Shown: positions 20,001-29,178, counted from the stretch's first letter. The stretch is 64,000 nt of DNA from Shewanella sp. SNU WT4 (GCF_006494715.1 NZ_CP041151.1:3038001-3102000); one strand, 5' to 3'. Translations and numbers: made by a program. The notes: a model not told the origin generated them from the sequence alone.

Positions 20001-20236
20001 TTATTGGCTGAGCGATATAGAGAAATTTCCTGCTCATAAGAAGAATGATGACTGCCAGAGACTATGCCAGTGATATTACTGAAATCGTTATTAGCAACGC
20101 ATTCAACCACCTTGCCTAAGCGCACATATTCGTACGCCTTAACAATGGATTGCGGCGAAAACGCACCATTAAGCTGAGCGACGGTAATCGGAAACGCGGG
20201 CGAAGTTTGAGTAGCAGTATGCATGGCAGTAAACAA
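17027..20236 (-). CDS. SWIM zinc-finger Snf2/SWI2-family helicase
   Basis: 1069 residues. An N-terminal SWIM finger (YCSCPVAHNCKHVA, ~84-97) should bind DNA or protein. The C-terminal half is a Snf2 ATPase: ADDMGLGKTLQTL (motif I), LDEAQHIKN (DEAQ motif II), LSGTPMENH (III), then helicase C with LIFSQFTSMLDHIEDWL, LKAGGTGLNL and TDRAHRMGQEKPV. All ATPase motifs are intact. Such proteins are common single genes in Shewanella and relatives; the substrate is unknown. The start could be Met1 or Met5. Confidence 0.92.
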   Translation of the reverse strand: MFTAMHTATQTSPAFPITVAQLNGAFSPQSIVKAYEYVRLGKVVECVANNDFSNITGIVSGSHHSSYEQEISLYRSANKPIINGYCSCPVAHNCKHVAAIIIQLIQHSAPQNVVKTSPLDHWLKQLSSDDVDAIERGHELSKELIFVLGTDKLGAYVELRHTKIGKKGVLGKGTKITLTDFKSALPYWLTKADKQLVQWLQSAATHTGRLPLEGELGQFILPKLIATQRLFWENCREPLALCAPAKLVTQWQMLDNQDYQLQLVLDASESWELIATEPPIYMDLNRNQLGLITTPINGELLLKLLHMPSVATNKMTEVGLALSRYVPLPSLNLPVKIKLTEITCAVRPRLTFTSVTNLDGSLHPVAKLDFIYGTYAVSYPAKAEAITLISKGKSHANIHRQLTAEHEYLQQVLALGFRENTHFHTKEVNFSLGELPKSTEPWLAIIDNQVPELIEAGFEVVTSDEFSLNLYSPTLQLQIEEPTNDWFSLALSADINGAELDLIPLIKQWVNQYGEPKDNQTLVLETREGERLQVAAKQVKPLINIMLEFLHKSDEQVSLPISRVNVLNSLPLENVQVNYSERLGDLMTKLSTFSEIETVEPPLGLQAELRDYQCAGLNWLCFLKQYGFGGILADDMGLGKTLQTLAFIYREQQLSPANKTLIVCPTSLLGNWQREAARFTPDLQVLVLHGTKRKAQFENLEDADVIITSYPLIQRDSDFYLKQKFDLLVLDEAQHIKNAKAKVTQLLAAMTATMKLCLSGTPMENHLGELKSLMDFVLPGLLGDSKSFNQYFKQAIEKDGDTQRAQQLGQRIAPFLLRRTKQQVASELPEKTEIVCYLALEKDQRNLYESIRVLMEKRVRLLFAEKGMAKSHIEVLDALLKLRQACCDPRLVKLEQAQQVHSNAKLAWLQQHLPEMIEEGRKILIFSQFTSMLDHIEDWLHVADIRYSKLTGKTKLRQDEIDKFQMGDSSVFLISLKAGGTGLNLTAADTVIHFDPWWNPAAERQATDRAHRMGQEKPVFVYKLIAEDTVEEKIQLMQSQKQGLADSILTEDNLGLWQGDRSDLLALFN

Positions 20237-20469
20237 GGGACACCTGGATAAAACACTAACAAATAGGATTAATGCTACTGACTTATGTTTTCAAATACCA
20301 GAAATTACCGCGGATTTAGTGGTAGACGCACAAAACACCAGCTAAAACACCAACAGTAACAGGCAGATTGACTGCATTAACCAAAATACCACGCCGAAAG
20401 GTCTAATAAATCATCGTAATTGTTGAGCTTAAAATGGTCACAATTGATTGGCTTAGCATTTCATGGATT

Positions 20470-21018
20470 TTAAGAGAATTTTATGGCGGCAGTAAAACTC
20501 ACACCATCTAAGTCTTTTTCAGATAACAAAGGTTCAGCCACTAACGGCCACTCAATCTTTACCTCTGGGTCATTCCACACAATACACTGCTCAGATTGCG
20601 GATGGTAATAGTCAGTGCACTTATACACGCATTCTGCCTGCGGGCTAAGAACATAGAAGCCATGGGCAAACCCTGGTGGGATCCACAGCTGGCGGCCATT
20701 GTCAGCTGAAATAATAACGCCAACCCACAGGCCAAAAGTGGGGGATGATTGGCGTAAATCGACAGCAACATCAAACACTTCACCCGCAATCACTCTGACT
20801 AACTTGCCTTGGCTGTGCTCTGTTTGATAATGCAATCCCCGAAGAACACCTTGGCACGAGCGCGAGTGATTATCTTGCACAAAGTGACAAGGCTTACCTG
20901 TCACGGCTTGTTCAAACTTAGCTTGATTCCATGTTTCCATAAAAAAACCACGATCATCACTGAACACCTTAGGCTCAATGATTTTCACCTCTGGAATGCG
21001 GGTATTAATAATCTTCAT
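20470..21018 (-). CDS. rfbC: dTDP-4-dehydrorhamnose 3,5-epimerase
   Basis: Third step of dTDP-L-rhamnose synthesis. About 182 residues from MKIINTRIPEVK. The family block FVQDNHSRSCQGVLRGLHYQ contains the catalytic His; GKLVRVIAGEVFDVAVDLR and IPPGFAHGFYVLS follow, with the catalytic Tyr in VYKCTDYY. An upstream Met at 21072 would add 18 residues with no family match, so I start at 21018. Last gene of the rfbB-rfbA-rfbD-rfbC operon. Confidence 0.92.
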   Translation of the reverse strand: MKIINTRIPEVKIIEPKVFSDDRGFFMETWNQAKFEQAVTGKPCHFVQDNHSRSCQGVLRGLHYQTEHSQGKLVRVIAGEVFDVAVDLRQSSPTFGLWVGVIISADNGRQLWIPPGFAHGFYVLSPQAECVYKCTDYYHPQSEQCIVWNDPEVKIEWPLVAEPLLSEKDLDGVSFTAAIKFS

Positions 21019-21079
21019 CGTTAATCGTATTTCATCATTAAGGGCTCTTTGCACACACACTTGCCATGCCAATTATTGT

Positions 21080-21958
21080 TCACACATAGCGCTCTAGGCT
21101 TTGCAACGCCACCAGCCAATCACTAGGCTCAATGCCGAAGTGAGTGCGTATGTTAGTGCTATCTAATCGTGAGTTCTTAGGCCGCTGCGCTAATGTCGGG
21201 TATTGTGCGCTGTTAAGGCGCTCAAGATGAGGCTTTACTGTGATAACCCCTTGAGCATAGGCGGCATCAAGCACTATTGCGGCAAATTCGTACCAGCTTA
21301 CATAGGGCATACCTGAATAATGATACACCCCATATTCGACGGCATCACCTTTGGCTATCCGCATGGCCATGCTAATTAGCACCTGAGCAATATCCCCCGC
21401 ATACGTGGGGCCACCAAACTGATCATCAACAATACTTACGCTGTCTCGACTGGCGCCTAGCCGCAGCATGGTTTTAACAAAATTATGGCCATAAATTCCA
21501 AACGCCCAAGACGTTCGCAGAATGATATGTTTAGTGCAGGCTTGCGCGACTGCCTGCTCTCCGGCCAGTTTACTGGCACCATAGACACTTAGTGGCATGG
21601 TGACATCAGTGTCGAGATATTCACCATCCTTACTGCCATCAAACACATAATCCGTTGAAATGTGTAGGATTGCCGCACCGACCTGCTGCGCGGCTTCAGC
21701 TAGGAATTTGGCACCATCGCGATTCACCGCATAAGCCAACTCACGCTCAACTTCAGCTTGATCAACCGCTGTATAGGCCGCCGCATTAATAATGATGATC
21801 GGCCTAAACTCAGCCACCACAGCGTTGACCGCACCTCTATCCGTAATATCAAGGTCATTGCGAGCCAGCGCAAATACCGTATGGTTGTGACTGGATTTCA
21901 GTTGCTCGGTGAGGTAACAACCGATTTGCCCCTGACATCCAGTGATTAATACACGCAT
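21080..21958 (-). CDS. rfbD: dTDP-4-dehydrorhamnose reductase
   Basis: NADPH-dependent reductase forming dTDP-L-rhamnose. Rossmann motif GCQGQIG at ~7-13, STDYVFDG, and YxxxK in YGASKLAGE. Starting at MRVLITG gives ~292 residues and leaves 13 bp after rfbA. The alternative Met at 21985 would overlap rfbA and adds no homologous residues. Order and spacing support one transcript. Confidence 0.92.
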   Translation of the reverse strand: MRVLITGCQGQIGCYLTEQLKSSHNHTVFALARNDLDITDRGAVNAVVAEFRPIIIINAAAYTAVDQAEVERELAYAVNRDGAKFLAEAAQQVGAAILHISTDYVFDGSKDGEYLDTDVTMPLSVYGASKLAGEQAVAQACTKHIILRTSWAFGIYGHNFVKTMLRLGASRDSVSIVDDQFGGPTYAGDIAQVLISMAMRIAKGDAVEYGVYHYSGMPYVSWYEFAAIVLDAAYAQGVITVKPHLERLNSAQYPTLAQRPKNSRLDSTNIRTHFGIEPSDWLVALQSLERYV

Positions 21959-21971
21959 CAATTCACAACCT

Positions 21972-22844
21972 TTATTTATGCTCATGCACTAAGCGCGTTA
22001 AATACTGACCGTATTCATTCTTCAGCATCGGCTGCGCGAGTGTTAGCACTTGCTCATCCGTCAACCAGCCATTGCGCCAAGCGATTTCTTCAAGGCAAGC
22101 CACTTTTAATCCTTGAACGCTTTCTATGGTTTGCACAAAACTGGAAGCTTGATGCAGGCTTTGATGAGTGCCAGTATCGAGCCAAGCAAACCCTCGACCT
22201 AACAGTTCGACTGTTAGACTGTTATCATGCAAATACAACTGATTTAGCTCTGTAATTTCAAGCTCATTCCTTGCTGATGGGGTGAGTGACTTAGCGAAAT
22301 CAATGGCGCGACTATCAAAAAAGTAGAGCCCGGTAACCGCATAATTGGATTGGGGAACGGCCGGTTTTTCTTCAATGGATAGCGCGTTCATATTGAGATC
22401 AAATTGCACCACCCCAAATCGCTCAGGATCTTTCACTTGATAACCAAATATGGTCGCCCCGTGGCGTTTATTAACGGCGTTACGAAGGGTGACACTAAAT
22501 GATTGACCGAAGAAAATATTATCCCCCAAAATTAAACACACATTGTCTTGGCCAATAAAATCTTCAGCAATAATCAAGGCTTGTGCAATTCCATCCGGAC
22601 TTGGCTGCACAGCATACTCAAGACGGATCCCAAACTCGCTACCATCGCCTAATAATCGTTGGAAACTGGCATTATCTTCAGGAGTGGTGATGACTAAAAT
22701 GTCACGAATACCCGCCAACATTAATGTTGATAATGGGTAATAAATCATCGGTTTATCATAGACGGGCAACAGCTGTTTAGAGACCCCCCGAGTTAATGGG
22801 TAAAGGCGCGTTCCTGAGCCACCAGCTAAGACAATACCTTTCAT
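21972..22844 (-). CDS. rfbA: Glucose-1-phosphate thymidylyltransferase
   Basis: First step of the pathway, making dTDP-glucose from dTTP and glucose-1-phosphate. 290 residues, the normal length. The signature [20 protein letters not shown] is at residues 8-27, with [11 protein letters not shown] and TGLYFFD further on. A 141-bp gap with TTTTAG-rich repeats separates it from rfbB upstream. Confidence 0.95.
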   Translation of the reverse strand: MKGIVLAGGSGTRLYPLTRGVSKQLLPVYDKPMIYYPLSTLMLAGIRDILVITTPEDNASFQRLLGDGSEFGIRLEYAVQPSPDGIAQALIIAEDFIGQDNVCLILGDNIFFGQSFSVTLRNAVNKRHGATIFGYQVKDPERFGVVQFDLNMNALSIEEKPAVPQSNYAVTGLYFFDSRAIDFAKSLTPSARNELEITELNQLYLHDNSLTVELLGRGFAWLDTGTHQSLHQASSFVQTIESVQGLKVACLEEIAWRNGWLTDEQVLTLAQPMLKNEYGQYLTRLVHEHK

Positions 22845-22985
22845 AGATTACTCAATTCAAAATTACTCGATTTTAGTGTTAAATTTTAGGTTTTAGTTTT
22901 TAAGTGTTAGGTTCTAAGCTCGAAGCATTTGCCGCAAAGGTGCCTTAAATGTCAGGCCCTAAAGCTTGCTGTTAGACAAAAACCA

Positions 22986-24065
22986 TTAGTTAGCGCCACC
23001 AGGCTGTCGAGAGTATGAGCCATCTAATACTCGCGAGCACCATTGATGGTTACTGAGATACCATTCAACGGTTTTACGAATACCGCTATCAAAGCTTTCT
23101 ACTGGCTTCCAGCCTAACTCACGTTCAATCTTAGATGCATCAATCGCATAGCGAACATCATGCCCGGGGCGATCGCCCACATAAGTGATGAGGTCAAGAT
23201 ACTGGTTAAAACCGGCGGGTTTGGTCGGTGCCAACTCTTCGAGCAAGCGACAAATGGTTTGCACCACCTCAATGTTAGCTTTCTCATTATGGCCGCCAAT
23301 ATTATAGGTTTCGCCCACAACCCCTTCGGTGGCGACTTTATACAGTGCCCGCGCATGATCGTCGACAAATAACCAGTCACGAATTTGATCACCTTTACCA
23401 TAAATAGGTAACGGCTTACCTGCGAGCGCATTCAATATCACCACAGGGATGAGCTTCTCAGGAAAATGATAAGGGCCATAGTTATTAGAGCAGTTGCTGA
23501 CGATTGTCGGTAAACCATAAGTGCGTTGCCAAGCCCGCACTAAGTGATCACTCGCGGCTTTAGATGCAGAATATGGGCTGCTGGGTGCGTAAGACGTGGT
23601 TTCAGTAAAGAGCGGCAGCTCAGTGGCCGAGTCGTTAGGATGAGGCAGATCCCCATACACTTCATCGGTCGAAATATGATGGAAACGAAACATAGCTTGG
23701 CGTTTAACGTCAAGCTCTCGCCAATAGTGGCGCGCGGCTTCTAATAACGTGTAAGTGCCAACTATATTTGTCTGAATGAAATCATTAGGGCCGCTAATGG
23801 AGCGATCAACATGCGACTCTGCTGCCAAATGCATTACGACATCAGGTTGATGCAGGGTAAACACCCTATCTAGCTCAGCTCGGTTAGCAATATCAACCTG
23901 CTCAAACGCGTACCGGGGATTGTTATCAACACTGATTAGCGATTCAAGATTGCCAGCATACGTCAGTTTATCAAGATTAATGACGCTATCTTGGGTATTG
24001 TGGATAATATGCCTAACGACGGCAGAGCCAATAAACCCCGCGCCACCGGTGACCAAAAATTTCAT
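22986..24065 (-). CDS. rfbB: dTDP-glucose 4,6-dehydratase
   Basis: Second step, an NAD-dependent dehydratase. 359 residues. TGGAGFIGS at the N-terminus, [12 protein letters not shown], the STDEVYGDL catalytic Asp-Glu pair and [10 protein letters not shown] (YxxxK). It begins the rhamnose operon. The 256-bp gap upstream to hepT (24066-24321) holds no recognisable gene and presumably contains the operon promoter. Confidence 0.95.
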   Translation of the reverse strand: MKFLVTGGAGFIGSAVVRHIIHNTQDSVINLDKLTYAGNLESLISVDNNPRYAFEQVDIANRAELDRVFTLHQPDVVMHLAAESHVDRSISGPNDFIQTNIVGTYTLLEAARHYWRELDVKRQAMFRFHHISTDEVYGDLPHPNDSATELPLFTETTSYAPSSPYSASKAASDHLVRAWQRTYGLPTIVSNCSNNYGPYHFPEKLIPVVILNALAGKPLPIYGKGDQIRDWLFVDDHARALYKVATEGVVGETYNIGGHNEKANIEVVQTICRLLEELAPTKPAGFNQYLDLITYVGDRPGHDVRYAIDASKIERELGWKPVESFDSGIRKTVEWYLSNHQWCSRVLDGSYSRQPGGAN

Positions 24066-24321
24066 AGTTAACCTGACAATAAAATGCGAACGCAGGATAT
24101 CAAGGGAGCATGTCGCGACAGTTTATCATTTGCTATGTCACAGTAACACCTCGCCGTCATCCGAGTGGCTGACTCACGACCTATGGTAAATCTGATATGA
24201 AGGCTTATAAGGATAAGCGCGCCGTATTAGCCCCTAGCCCCCACGCCAATGGCCACAGAGTGCACTGAGTGAATGGTTAATTAATCCAGATCCATGCGGG
24301 CGCCACTGGCTAGCATAATCT

Positions 24322-24750
24322 TTAACCACTGTGCCGCGATAACCACCCGAGCCCCTGCTCTGCAAAAACAAATAGTTTATCGCTATAACCTTGAGCTATG
24401 ACACTGCGGATTATTTCAGGGTCGATATTTAAATAATCATGAACGAGTGCATTACGAAGTCCTATCACTTTACGCCAACCATTCAATTCATCAGGCGGTT
24501 GTGCCCCTCGTTGACACAAGATCTCAAATGCTTGATAGGCATCCTGCGGACTATGTCCAGCAAGTGCCTTAGCCCAATGTTTCGCAATACCGATACAGGC
24601 TTCAATTGATACCTGTAACGTCCGCTCTGCAGCACGATATTCAAGATTAGATAAAGCACGCTGACTAAGTAATTGACGCAATTCTTCAAGCTCAGCTTGA
24701 TAGCAGCTAAGGCTTAAACGCAATGAGGTAATATAGGCATTATCCGGCAT
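24322..24750 (-). CDS. hepT: HepT-like HEPN ribonuclease toxin
   Basis: 142 residues, mostly helical, DUF86/HEPN family. The RNase motif RX4HxY is intact: Arg99, Asn100, His104 and Tyr106 in RNALVHDY. In characterised HepT/MntA pairs the partner transfers AMP units to this Tyr and silences the toxin. It lies 15 bp downstream of mntA on the same strand, the standard order. A pair of this type in Shewanella is well studied, and this appears to be its relative. Confidence 0.9.
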   Translation of the reverse strand: MPDNAYITSLRLSLSCYQAELEELRQLLSQRALSNLEYRAAERTLQVSIEACIGIAKHWAKALAGHSPQDAYQAFEILCQRGAQPPDELNGWRKVIGLRNALVHDYLNIDPEIIRSVIAQGYSDKLFVFAEQGLGWLSRHSG

Positions 24751-24765
24751 AATACAACCGTCCCC

Positions 24766-25164
24766 TTATTGGCTTTGGGCGGAATAATCGAGTTCCATTT
24801 GCGACATAATGCGAGACTCTTCTTGCATTCTTCGACCATCATCTCGACTAAAGATAAGTGTGTTTGCATTAATGATCCCGAAGGCAAGAGGGATAGGAGC
24901 AAGATTGATATCGACCACTGACAGCTTGCCTTCTGCGAGCCCCAGTGCCCTTTGCCAATCCATAGCGAGCAACTCAGGTCTAATACGAGTATCAAGCACA
25001 CTGTCTGCTTTCACCGGATCGAAAGCAACGGCTAAATCCCAATCGCTATGTTCGCTAGCATTTCCTTTCGCCTGCGAACCATACAGCCATAATACTGCCA
25101 CCTCTGACTGGTTTACGGCTAAGGCTTTTAGTTGTTGGAAGTGCTGGCTCTGTTCGATAGTCAT
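24766..25164 (-). CDS. mntA: MntA-like nucleotidyltransferase antitoxin
   Basis: 132 residues. The minimal nucleotidyltransferase motif is GSX10DXD (Gly29, Ser30, Asp41, Asp43 in YGSQAKGN...SDWDLAV). A third acidic residue follows at VVDINLAP. Together with HepT it forms a type VII system in which MntA AMPylates the toxin. First gene of the pair. Confidence 0.9.
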   Translation of the reverse strand: MTIEQSQHFQQLKALAVNQSEVAVLWLYGSQAKGNASEHSDWDLAVAFDPVKADSVLDTRIRPELLAMDWQRALGLAEGKLSVVDINLAPIPLAFGIINANTLIFSRDDGRRMQEESRIMSQMELDYSAQSQ

Positions 25165-25229
25165 GGGTTAGGCTTTAGCGTGGAGATGTCGTAAGTGTAC
25201 CAATCCTGAGTCGGACTTAACAGGGTAGA

Positions 25230-25514
25230 TTAAATACGCTTTATTGCATTCTTAAATACTTCATTACGCTCCCGCTTACCCACAGATACAACTGATACAA
25301 TAATTTGCTCATCTCTAACTTCATAAACTAAGCGATAACCAGCACTACGCAGCTTGATTTTGTAGCAATTTTGCATTCCACTTAGCTTGGATGATGGCAC
25401 ATGTGGATTATCAAGCCTCTCTAATACTCTTTTTTTAAACTTTACTTTGATTGTTGGGTCTAGCTTTTTCCACTCTTTCTCGGCTTCAACCTTAAATACC
25501 AGCTTATAAGTCAT
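25230..25514 (-). CDS. RelE/ParE-family toxin
   Basis: 94 residues. MTYKLVFKVEAEKEWKKLD is the usual RelE N-terminus, and YKIKLRSAGYRLVYEVRDEQIIVSVVSVGKRE carries the basic core strands. Likely a ribosome-dependent mRNA interferase. Its start overlaps the antitoxin by 11 bp. It resembles the second RelE at 42899 (shared YKIKLRxxGYRLVYxVxDE). Confidence 0.9.
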   Translation of the reverse strand: MTYKLVFKVEAEKEWKKLDPTIKVKFKKRVLERLDNPHVPSSKLSGMQNCYKIKLRSAGYRLVYEVRDEQIIVSVVSVGKRERNEVFKNAIKRI

Positions 25515-25755
25515 TCAAAGAAACCTCGACCTCATCTGAATGCTGACGCTCGCGAACCAACTGAGCTAATTCAATATCTTCCAGCTTGTCCATTAACAGC
25601 TCATATGCCTCGGCAGGGACGCAATAAAAAGCTGGCTGATTTCTATTCAAAACAGCAACAGGAAAACCATCGGCACCCTCGACTACCGCCATTGGATTTT
25701 TCTTTAGCTCGCTGATGCTCGTTGCATTATCTGCAAGAATTGGACGTATCATCAT
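25504..25755 (-). CDS. Phd/YefM-RelB type antitoxin
   Basis: 83 residues: DNATSISELKKNPMAVVEGADGFPVAVLNRNQPAFYCVPAEAYELL is the DNA-binding Phd-type fold. The acidic C-terminus (SDEVEVSLNDL) would wrap the toxin. It precedes and overlaps the RelE-like gene and probably autorepresses the pair. Confidence 0.88.
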   Translation of the reverse strand: MMIRPILADNATSISELKKNPMAVVEGADGFPVAVLNRNQPAFYCVPAEAYELLMDKLEDIELAQLVRERQHSDEVEVSLNDL

Positions 25756-25907
25756 AACACCTCAAACAATGACCATTTAATTGACCTATTGTAGATCACC
25801 AAAAAAAAGACCGCAATAAAGCCCTTTTAACCAGTCATTATTGCTATTGCTTATTTGCAATCGTAGTGAAAACTGTTGTAAGCGTCTAGCCAAAGACACC
25901 TAGCAAT

Positions 25908-27344
25908 TTATCTTTGTTTGATATTCCACGGCAGTAATGAATCAACCTCACTTGGATTGCATGCCAAACTTTGCAAGCACTTGGCAATATATTCGTGCAC
26001 GATAAGGTCGTTGGTTTTTGCGGTTTCGATTAGACTGTAAAGAATTGCACTGGCGCGGGCTCCCCGTGGCGTATTTGAAAATAGCCACGCCTTGCGACCT
26101 ATCACAAAGGGTTTTATTGCTCTTTCAGCACGATTGTTATCTATGCTAAGGCGGCCGTCATCTAAGTAACGCCTGAATTTTTCAAATTGATTCAGTCCGT
26201 ATTGGATAGCTTTACCCAACGCCATTTTCGGTGGGATTTTATCTTGACGCTGTAACAGCCATTGATGAAGTTCATTTATGATGATTTTGGATTTTTGCTG
26301 ACGTATCACATATTTCTCGCCAGCAGATTTACCTTTAATTTGTTGCTCAATACCGTAAAGTTTACCGATAAGGTTCAGTGCCACATCTGCTTTGCCTGCT
26401 TTCTTATTATTCCCTTTAGCCTCGATAAACTTTCGACGAATATGCGCCAAACACGCGACCAGTGTTGCATCAGTTTGAGCATACGCTTGATAGCAGTCCA
26501 TTTGCAGAAAACCTGAGAATCCCTCAAGAAAGTCAACGGCACATTGGCCTGCACGGCTGTTATGATAGTCATATAGCACAATGTTGGTGTTGCCCTTGGG
26601 GGAATCGTCACCGCAGCAGTATAGCCACATGTAGCTAGTCAGTTTATCTGCTTTCAATACCTTAAGCGGGGTCTCATCAGCATGGATAATGTCTTGCTCC
26701 AGTAAACTGACTTTCAGCCTTTGATACAAAGGCTCAAGCAAATCGGCGCAACGTACCATCCAACTCGACATGGTCTTACGATTGAGCGCAACACCTATTT
26801 CCGCAAACAAGGTTTCTTGACGATATAAAGGCAGTCCAAACTGATACTTACAGGTGATGATATGGCTGAGTAAAATCGGCGTGGCCATACTTTTGGGGAT
26901 AGGCGTCGCTGGCATCGGAGCGTTTTTAATTACCGTTTCGATACCTTGCTGCTCACATTGGCGGCAAGCATATTTTGGCCGAAGGGTTTTAATGACGTTA
27001 ATGTGGGCGGGAACGAATTCCAGTGTTTCACTTTCACTTTGCCCCATTTGATGTAATGGGTCTTGGCAACAGTCGCAGTATTTGTTGGCATCATCAATAT
27101 CGACTGGCATTGTAGCTAACTCGGCTTCAACCTCATTAAAGACTTCTCCCGCGCCTGGCAGCTTTTCTGATTTTTTGGCAAACTCTCTCGCCAACCTCGC
27201 GTTGTATTGGGCTAATAACTCATGGATTTGCGCACTTTGCTCAGCAATCAGGGCTTCTTTTTCTGCCAATGCTTGCTGCAACTCAAGCAGCATTTGCTTG
27301 AGTTGTGCGGGGTCGTCAGGTAATTCATGAGGTAAGGTTTTCAT
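25908..27344 (-). CDS. tnpC: IS66 transposase TnpC
   Basis: 478 residues. An N-terminal leucine-rich coiled coil (~12-60) is followed by a zinc-binding CxxC pair (CDCCQDP, CRQCEQQG) and the DDE core. The core contains DIIHADETPLKVL (first Asp), FLQMDCYQAY (second Asp) and DNNRAERAIKPFVIGRKAWLF (Glu). The frame is intact, so it is probably active. Confidence 0.95.
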   Translation of the reverse strand: MKTLPHELPDDPAQLKQMLLELQQALAEKEALIAEQSAQIHELLAQYNARLAREFAKKSEKLPGAGEVFNEVEAELATMPVDIDDANKYCDCCQDPLHQMGQSESETLEFVPAHINVIKTLRPKYACRQCEQQGIETVIKNAPMPATPIPKSMATPILLSHIITCKYQFGLPLYRQETLFAEIGVALNRKTMSSWMVRCADLLEPLYQRLKVSLLEQDIIHADETPLKVLKADKLTSYMWLYCCGDDSPKGNTNIVLYDYHNSRAGQCAVDFLEGFSGFLQMDCYQAYAQTDATLVACLAHIRRKFIEAKGNNKKAGKADVALNLIGKLYGIEQQIKGKSAGEKYVIRQQKSKIIINELHQWLLQRQDKIPPKMALGKAIQYGLNQFEKFRRYLDDGRLSIDNNRAERAIKPFVIGRKAWLFSNTPRGARASAILYSLIETAKTNDLIVHEYIAKCLQSLACNPSEVDSLLPWNIKQR

Positions 27345-27446
27345 GCCTGCAATCTATCAGAAATAGCAAGCCGAATAAGGGGTTAACGACTAATCTGTGT
27401 CACGTTTGCTGTCAACGATCCTTCACTGTAAAAAGATCGTATTGAT

Positions 27447-27794
27447 TTAACGAAAAGACTGATAGTGTAGTGACTCATGTCCAATCACATCAAAGCCTGA
27501 TAACAACCATGAGAGCTCCTGCTCAGTTAAGCAGTAAGCTTGATGGTCAACGTTACAGGGCCATTTAAATCTTTGCTTTTCTAGCCGTTTATACCAAAGA
27601 GCAAACCCCGTTTTATCCCAATACAGCAATTTGAGCTTATTTTTAGCTTTATTACAAAACACAAATAGTGCGCCAGTATAGGCATCATGTGCTAATTCAG
27701 CTTCAACAATGGTCACGAGGCCATCGATGGATTTACGAAAATCCACAGCATCACGATGCAAATAAATGGCAGGCGGTTCGATAAACATTTTCAT
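27447..27794 (-). CDS. IS66 Orf2 (TnpB) accessory protein
   Basis: 115 residues of the IS66 Orf2 family: RDAVDFRKSIDGLVTIVE, GALFVFCNKAKNKLKLLYWDKTGFALWYKRLE. Needed for transposition of IS66 elements, exact role unknown. Start overlaps the Orf1 stop (ATGA). Not the RNA-guided TnpB of IS605. Confidence 0.93.
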   Translation of the reverse strand: MKMFIEPPAIYLHRDAVDFRKSIDGLVTIVEAELAHDAYTGALFVFCNKAKNKLKLLYWDKTGFALWYKRLEKQRFKWPCNVDHQAYCLTEQELSWLLSGFDVIGHESLHYQSFR

Positions 27795-28063
27795 GAGGAG
27801 AGTTCTCGCAATAATTGTGCGAGAAAACTCGGCGAGGTTGAGTGAGGTAAATGCAGTTGGGTCACTTTATGGTCGGTGACTTTGCGTTGTGAAATGTTGG
27901 CACACAGAAACGCGCTCTCAGTCGGTGCAAAGCGCTTTTTGTAAGCATAAAAGCTAGATGTCGATAATTTGTGTTTACGCCAATAAGTGCTGATATTTAA
28001 GCCACTTTGTTGCTGCGCAAGAATGAGCTCTTGCCACTGCAGCTGATCACGAAAGGTTTTCAT
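27791..28063 (-). CDS. IS66 Orf1 (TnpA) accessory protein, internally shortened
   Basis: About 90 residues from MKTFRDQLQW. It has an HTH-like region (QQQSGLNISTYWRKHKLSTSSFYAYKKRF). Compared with the copy at 61.9 kb it lacks ~19 residues (ELMQPQTTIALEFANAKLHF region), an in-frame deletion. Whether the shortened protein works is unclear. Confidence 0.85.
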   Translation of the reverse strand: MKTFRDQLQWQELILAQQQSGLNISTYWRKHKLSTSSFYAYKKRFAPTESAFLCANISQRKVTDHKVTQLHLPHSTSPSFLAQLLRELSS

Positions 28064-28144
28064 TATGTGTCTCCAAATAAAACTTGGGAACAACATAAAT
28101 CAGTCGCAGGGTGAAAGGTATGTGCCTTTGCCTAGACGCTTACG

Positions 28145-28444
28145 CTGAGATGGCCAGAAGCCCTAGTCAAATTGGACAGATTTGCAGTGTTAATCTTAGA
28201 CGATCTAGGCTACGTGCAAAAAAGTACAGAAGAAACTAGCGTCTTGTTCGAGCTTATCGCGCATCGTTATGAAAGATATAGCCTAATAATAACCTCAAAC
28301 CAATCATTCGAAGATTGGGATAAGTTATTCAGTAACACAGTGATGACCGTAGGGGCAATCGATAGGCTGATCCACCACGCGAAAATTTTGCAATGCAAAG
28401 GAGAAAGCTACAGGCGAAAAGAAGCCCAAAACAAACTAAATTAA
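28145..28444 (+). pseudogene. C-terminal fragment of IS21-type istB
   Basis: The frame entering from the IS66 end reads WPEALVKLDRFAVLILDDLGYVQKSTEETSV, the Walker B part of IstB ATPases, then IITSNQSFEDWDKLF and AIDRLIHHAKIL. The Walker A half and istA are absent. It differs from the IstB at 57 kb, so it derives from a different IS21 element. Confidence 0.85.
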
Positions 28445-28512
28445 ACCGAGTCTCAACCGGCCAAGCTAATTGACGCGCTATAGGAAGCACACTACTCTCC
28501 GATTACGAATTC

Positions 28513-28634
28513 TTCTAACGCTCGGTTAAGGGGCAGCCAACGCCACTACCAAGCTTCCGCATAACACCGTAATCACAAAAACCAACGCATAGTAAAAATG
28601 CAACGCGTTGGCTGCCCCTCTTGAACCGTTTTTA
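28513..28634 (-). repeat. VCR-like integron attC site (122 bp)
   Basis: On the minus strand the site runs from a degenerate R'' (TAAAAAC) through GGTTCAAGAGGGGCAGCC to GGCTGCCCCTTAACCGAG and CGTTAGAA (R' close to GTTRRRY). Arms GGGGCAGCCAACGC/GCGTTGGCTGCCCC are perfectly complementary over 14 bp, and the centre contains GTGTTATGCGG as in Vibrio VCRs. It lies 3' of the TacAT-like pair in the gene's orientation, the normal place in a gene cassette. Confidence 0.7.
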
Positions 28635-28644
28635 TATTCGTAGC

Positions 28645-29178
28645 CTATTGATTAAAAAGCTGTTCTACCGTTTTCATTGGTAAGAACATACGAATACGCC
28701 CATTATGTTCGCATAACACTTCAAAGCCGAACTTCGTATAGAACGCTTGAGCGGAATCTGTCAGACAGTCCACAACAATTGCGTATACCCTCATGTGATG
28801 ATTCACTTCCCACAAGTACTTCAGCGCGCGAATTAGACTAACTTTTCCGAGCCCAGAGCCATGAAACTCTTTGTGCACAGCTAATTGAGCCAAAAGAAAA
28901 ACAGGTATTGGATACCTAGGAAGTTTTTTTACTCGTTGTGTCGGCAAAGTTTCTCGACTGATTGAACTTGGTGCAACACTATAAAATGCACAAATAGCGA
29001 ATTTTTTATTTAGCAGTGGTTGAGCACTAGGTAAAACCATTGTTCGGCTAATACCTGCTTGCATGTGCTTTGCAGCTTGAATTTTAATAAATGTGTTTAG
29101 CCCTTGCTCACCACAGTCAAATGAGTCGCGGTCATGCTTTGATTTACTAAATTCTACAAACTCTTTGCCCCAACTCAC
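28645..29178 (-). CDS. GNAT acetyltransferase toxin (TacT-like)
   Basis: 177 residues. The acetyl-CoA site is in LAQLAVHKEFHGSGLGKVSLIRAL (Q/RxxGxG/A type). The C-terminal catalytic Tyr region is AQAFYTKFGFEV. Toxins of this group acetylate charged tRNA and stop translation. It overlaps the DUF1778 antitoxin by 4 bp. An attC-like site just downstream suggests the pair is an integron cassette. Confidence 0.9.
   Translation of the reverse strand: MSWGKEFVEFSKSKHDRDSFDCGEQGLNTFIKIQAAKHMQAGISRTMVLPSAQPLLNKKFAICAFYSVAPSSISRETLPTQRVKKLPRYPIPVFLLAQLAVHKEFHGSGLGKVSLIRALKYLWEVNHHMRVYAIVVDCLTDSAQAFYTKFGFEVLCEHNGRIRMFLPMKTVEQLFNQ

Larger units (their letters stand above)
25878..28143 (-). mobile_element. 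IS66-family element, near complete
   Basis: 2266 bp with the usual three genes tnpA-tnpB-tnpC. Terminal inverted repeats: GTAAGCGTCTAGCCAAAG at the left and GTAAGCGTCTAGGCAAAG (inverted) at the right. Flanks AAACTGTT and GCTGAGAT do not match, so no 8-bp duplication exists; recombination or adjacent deletion has replaced one flank. The right flank cuts into an istB remnant. Two other IS66 pieces of the same type lie at 35696 and 61697. Confidence 0.93.
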
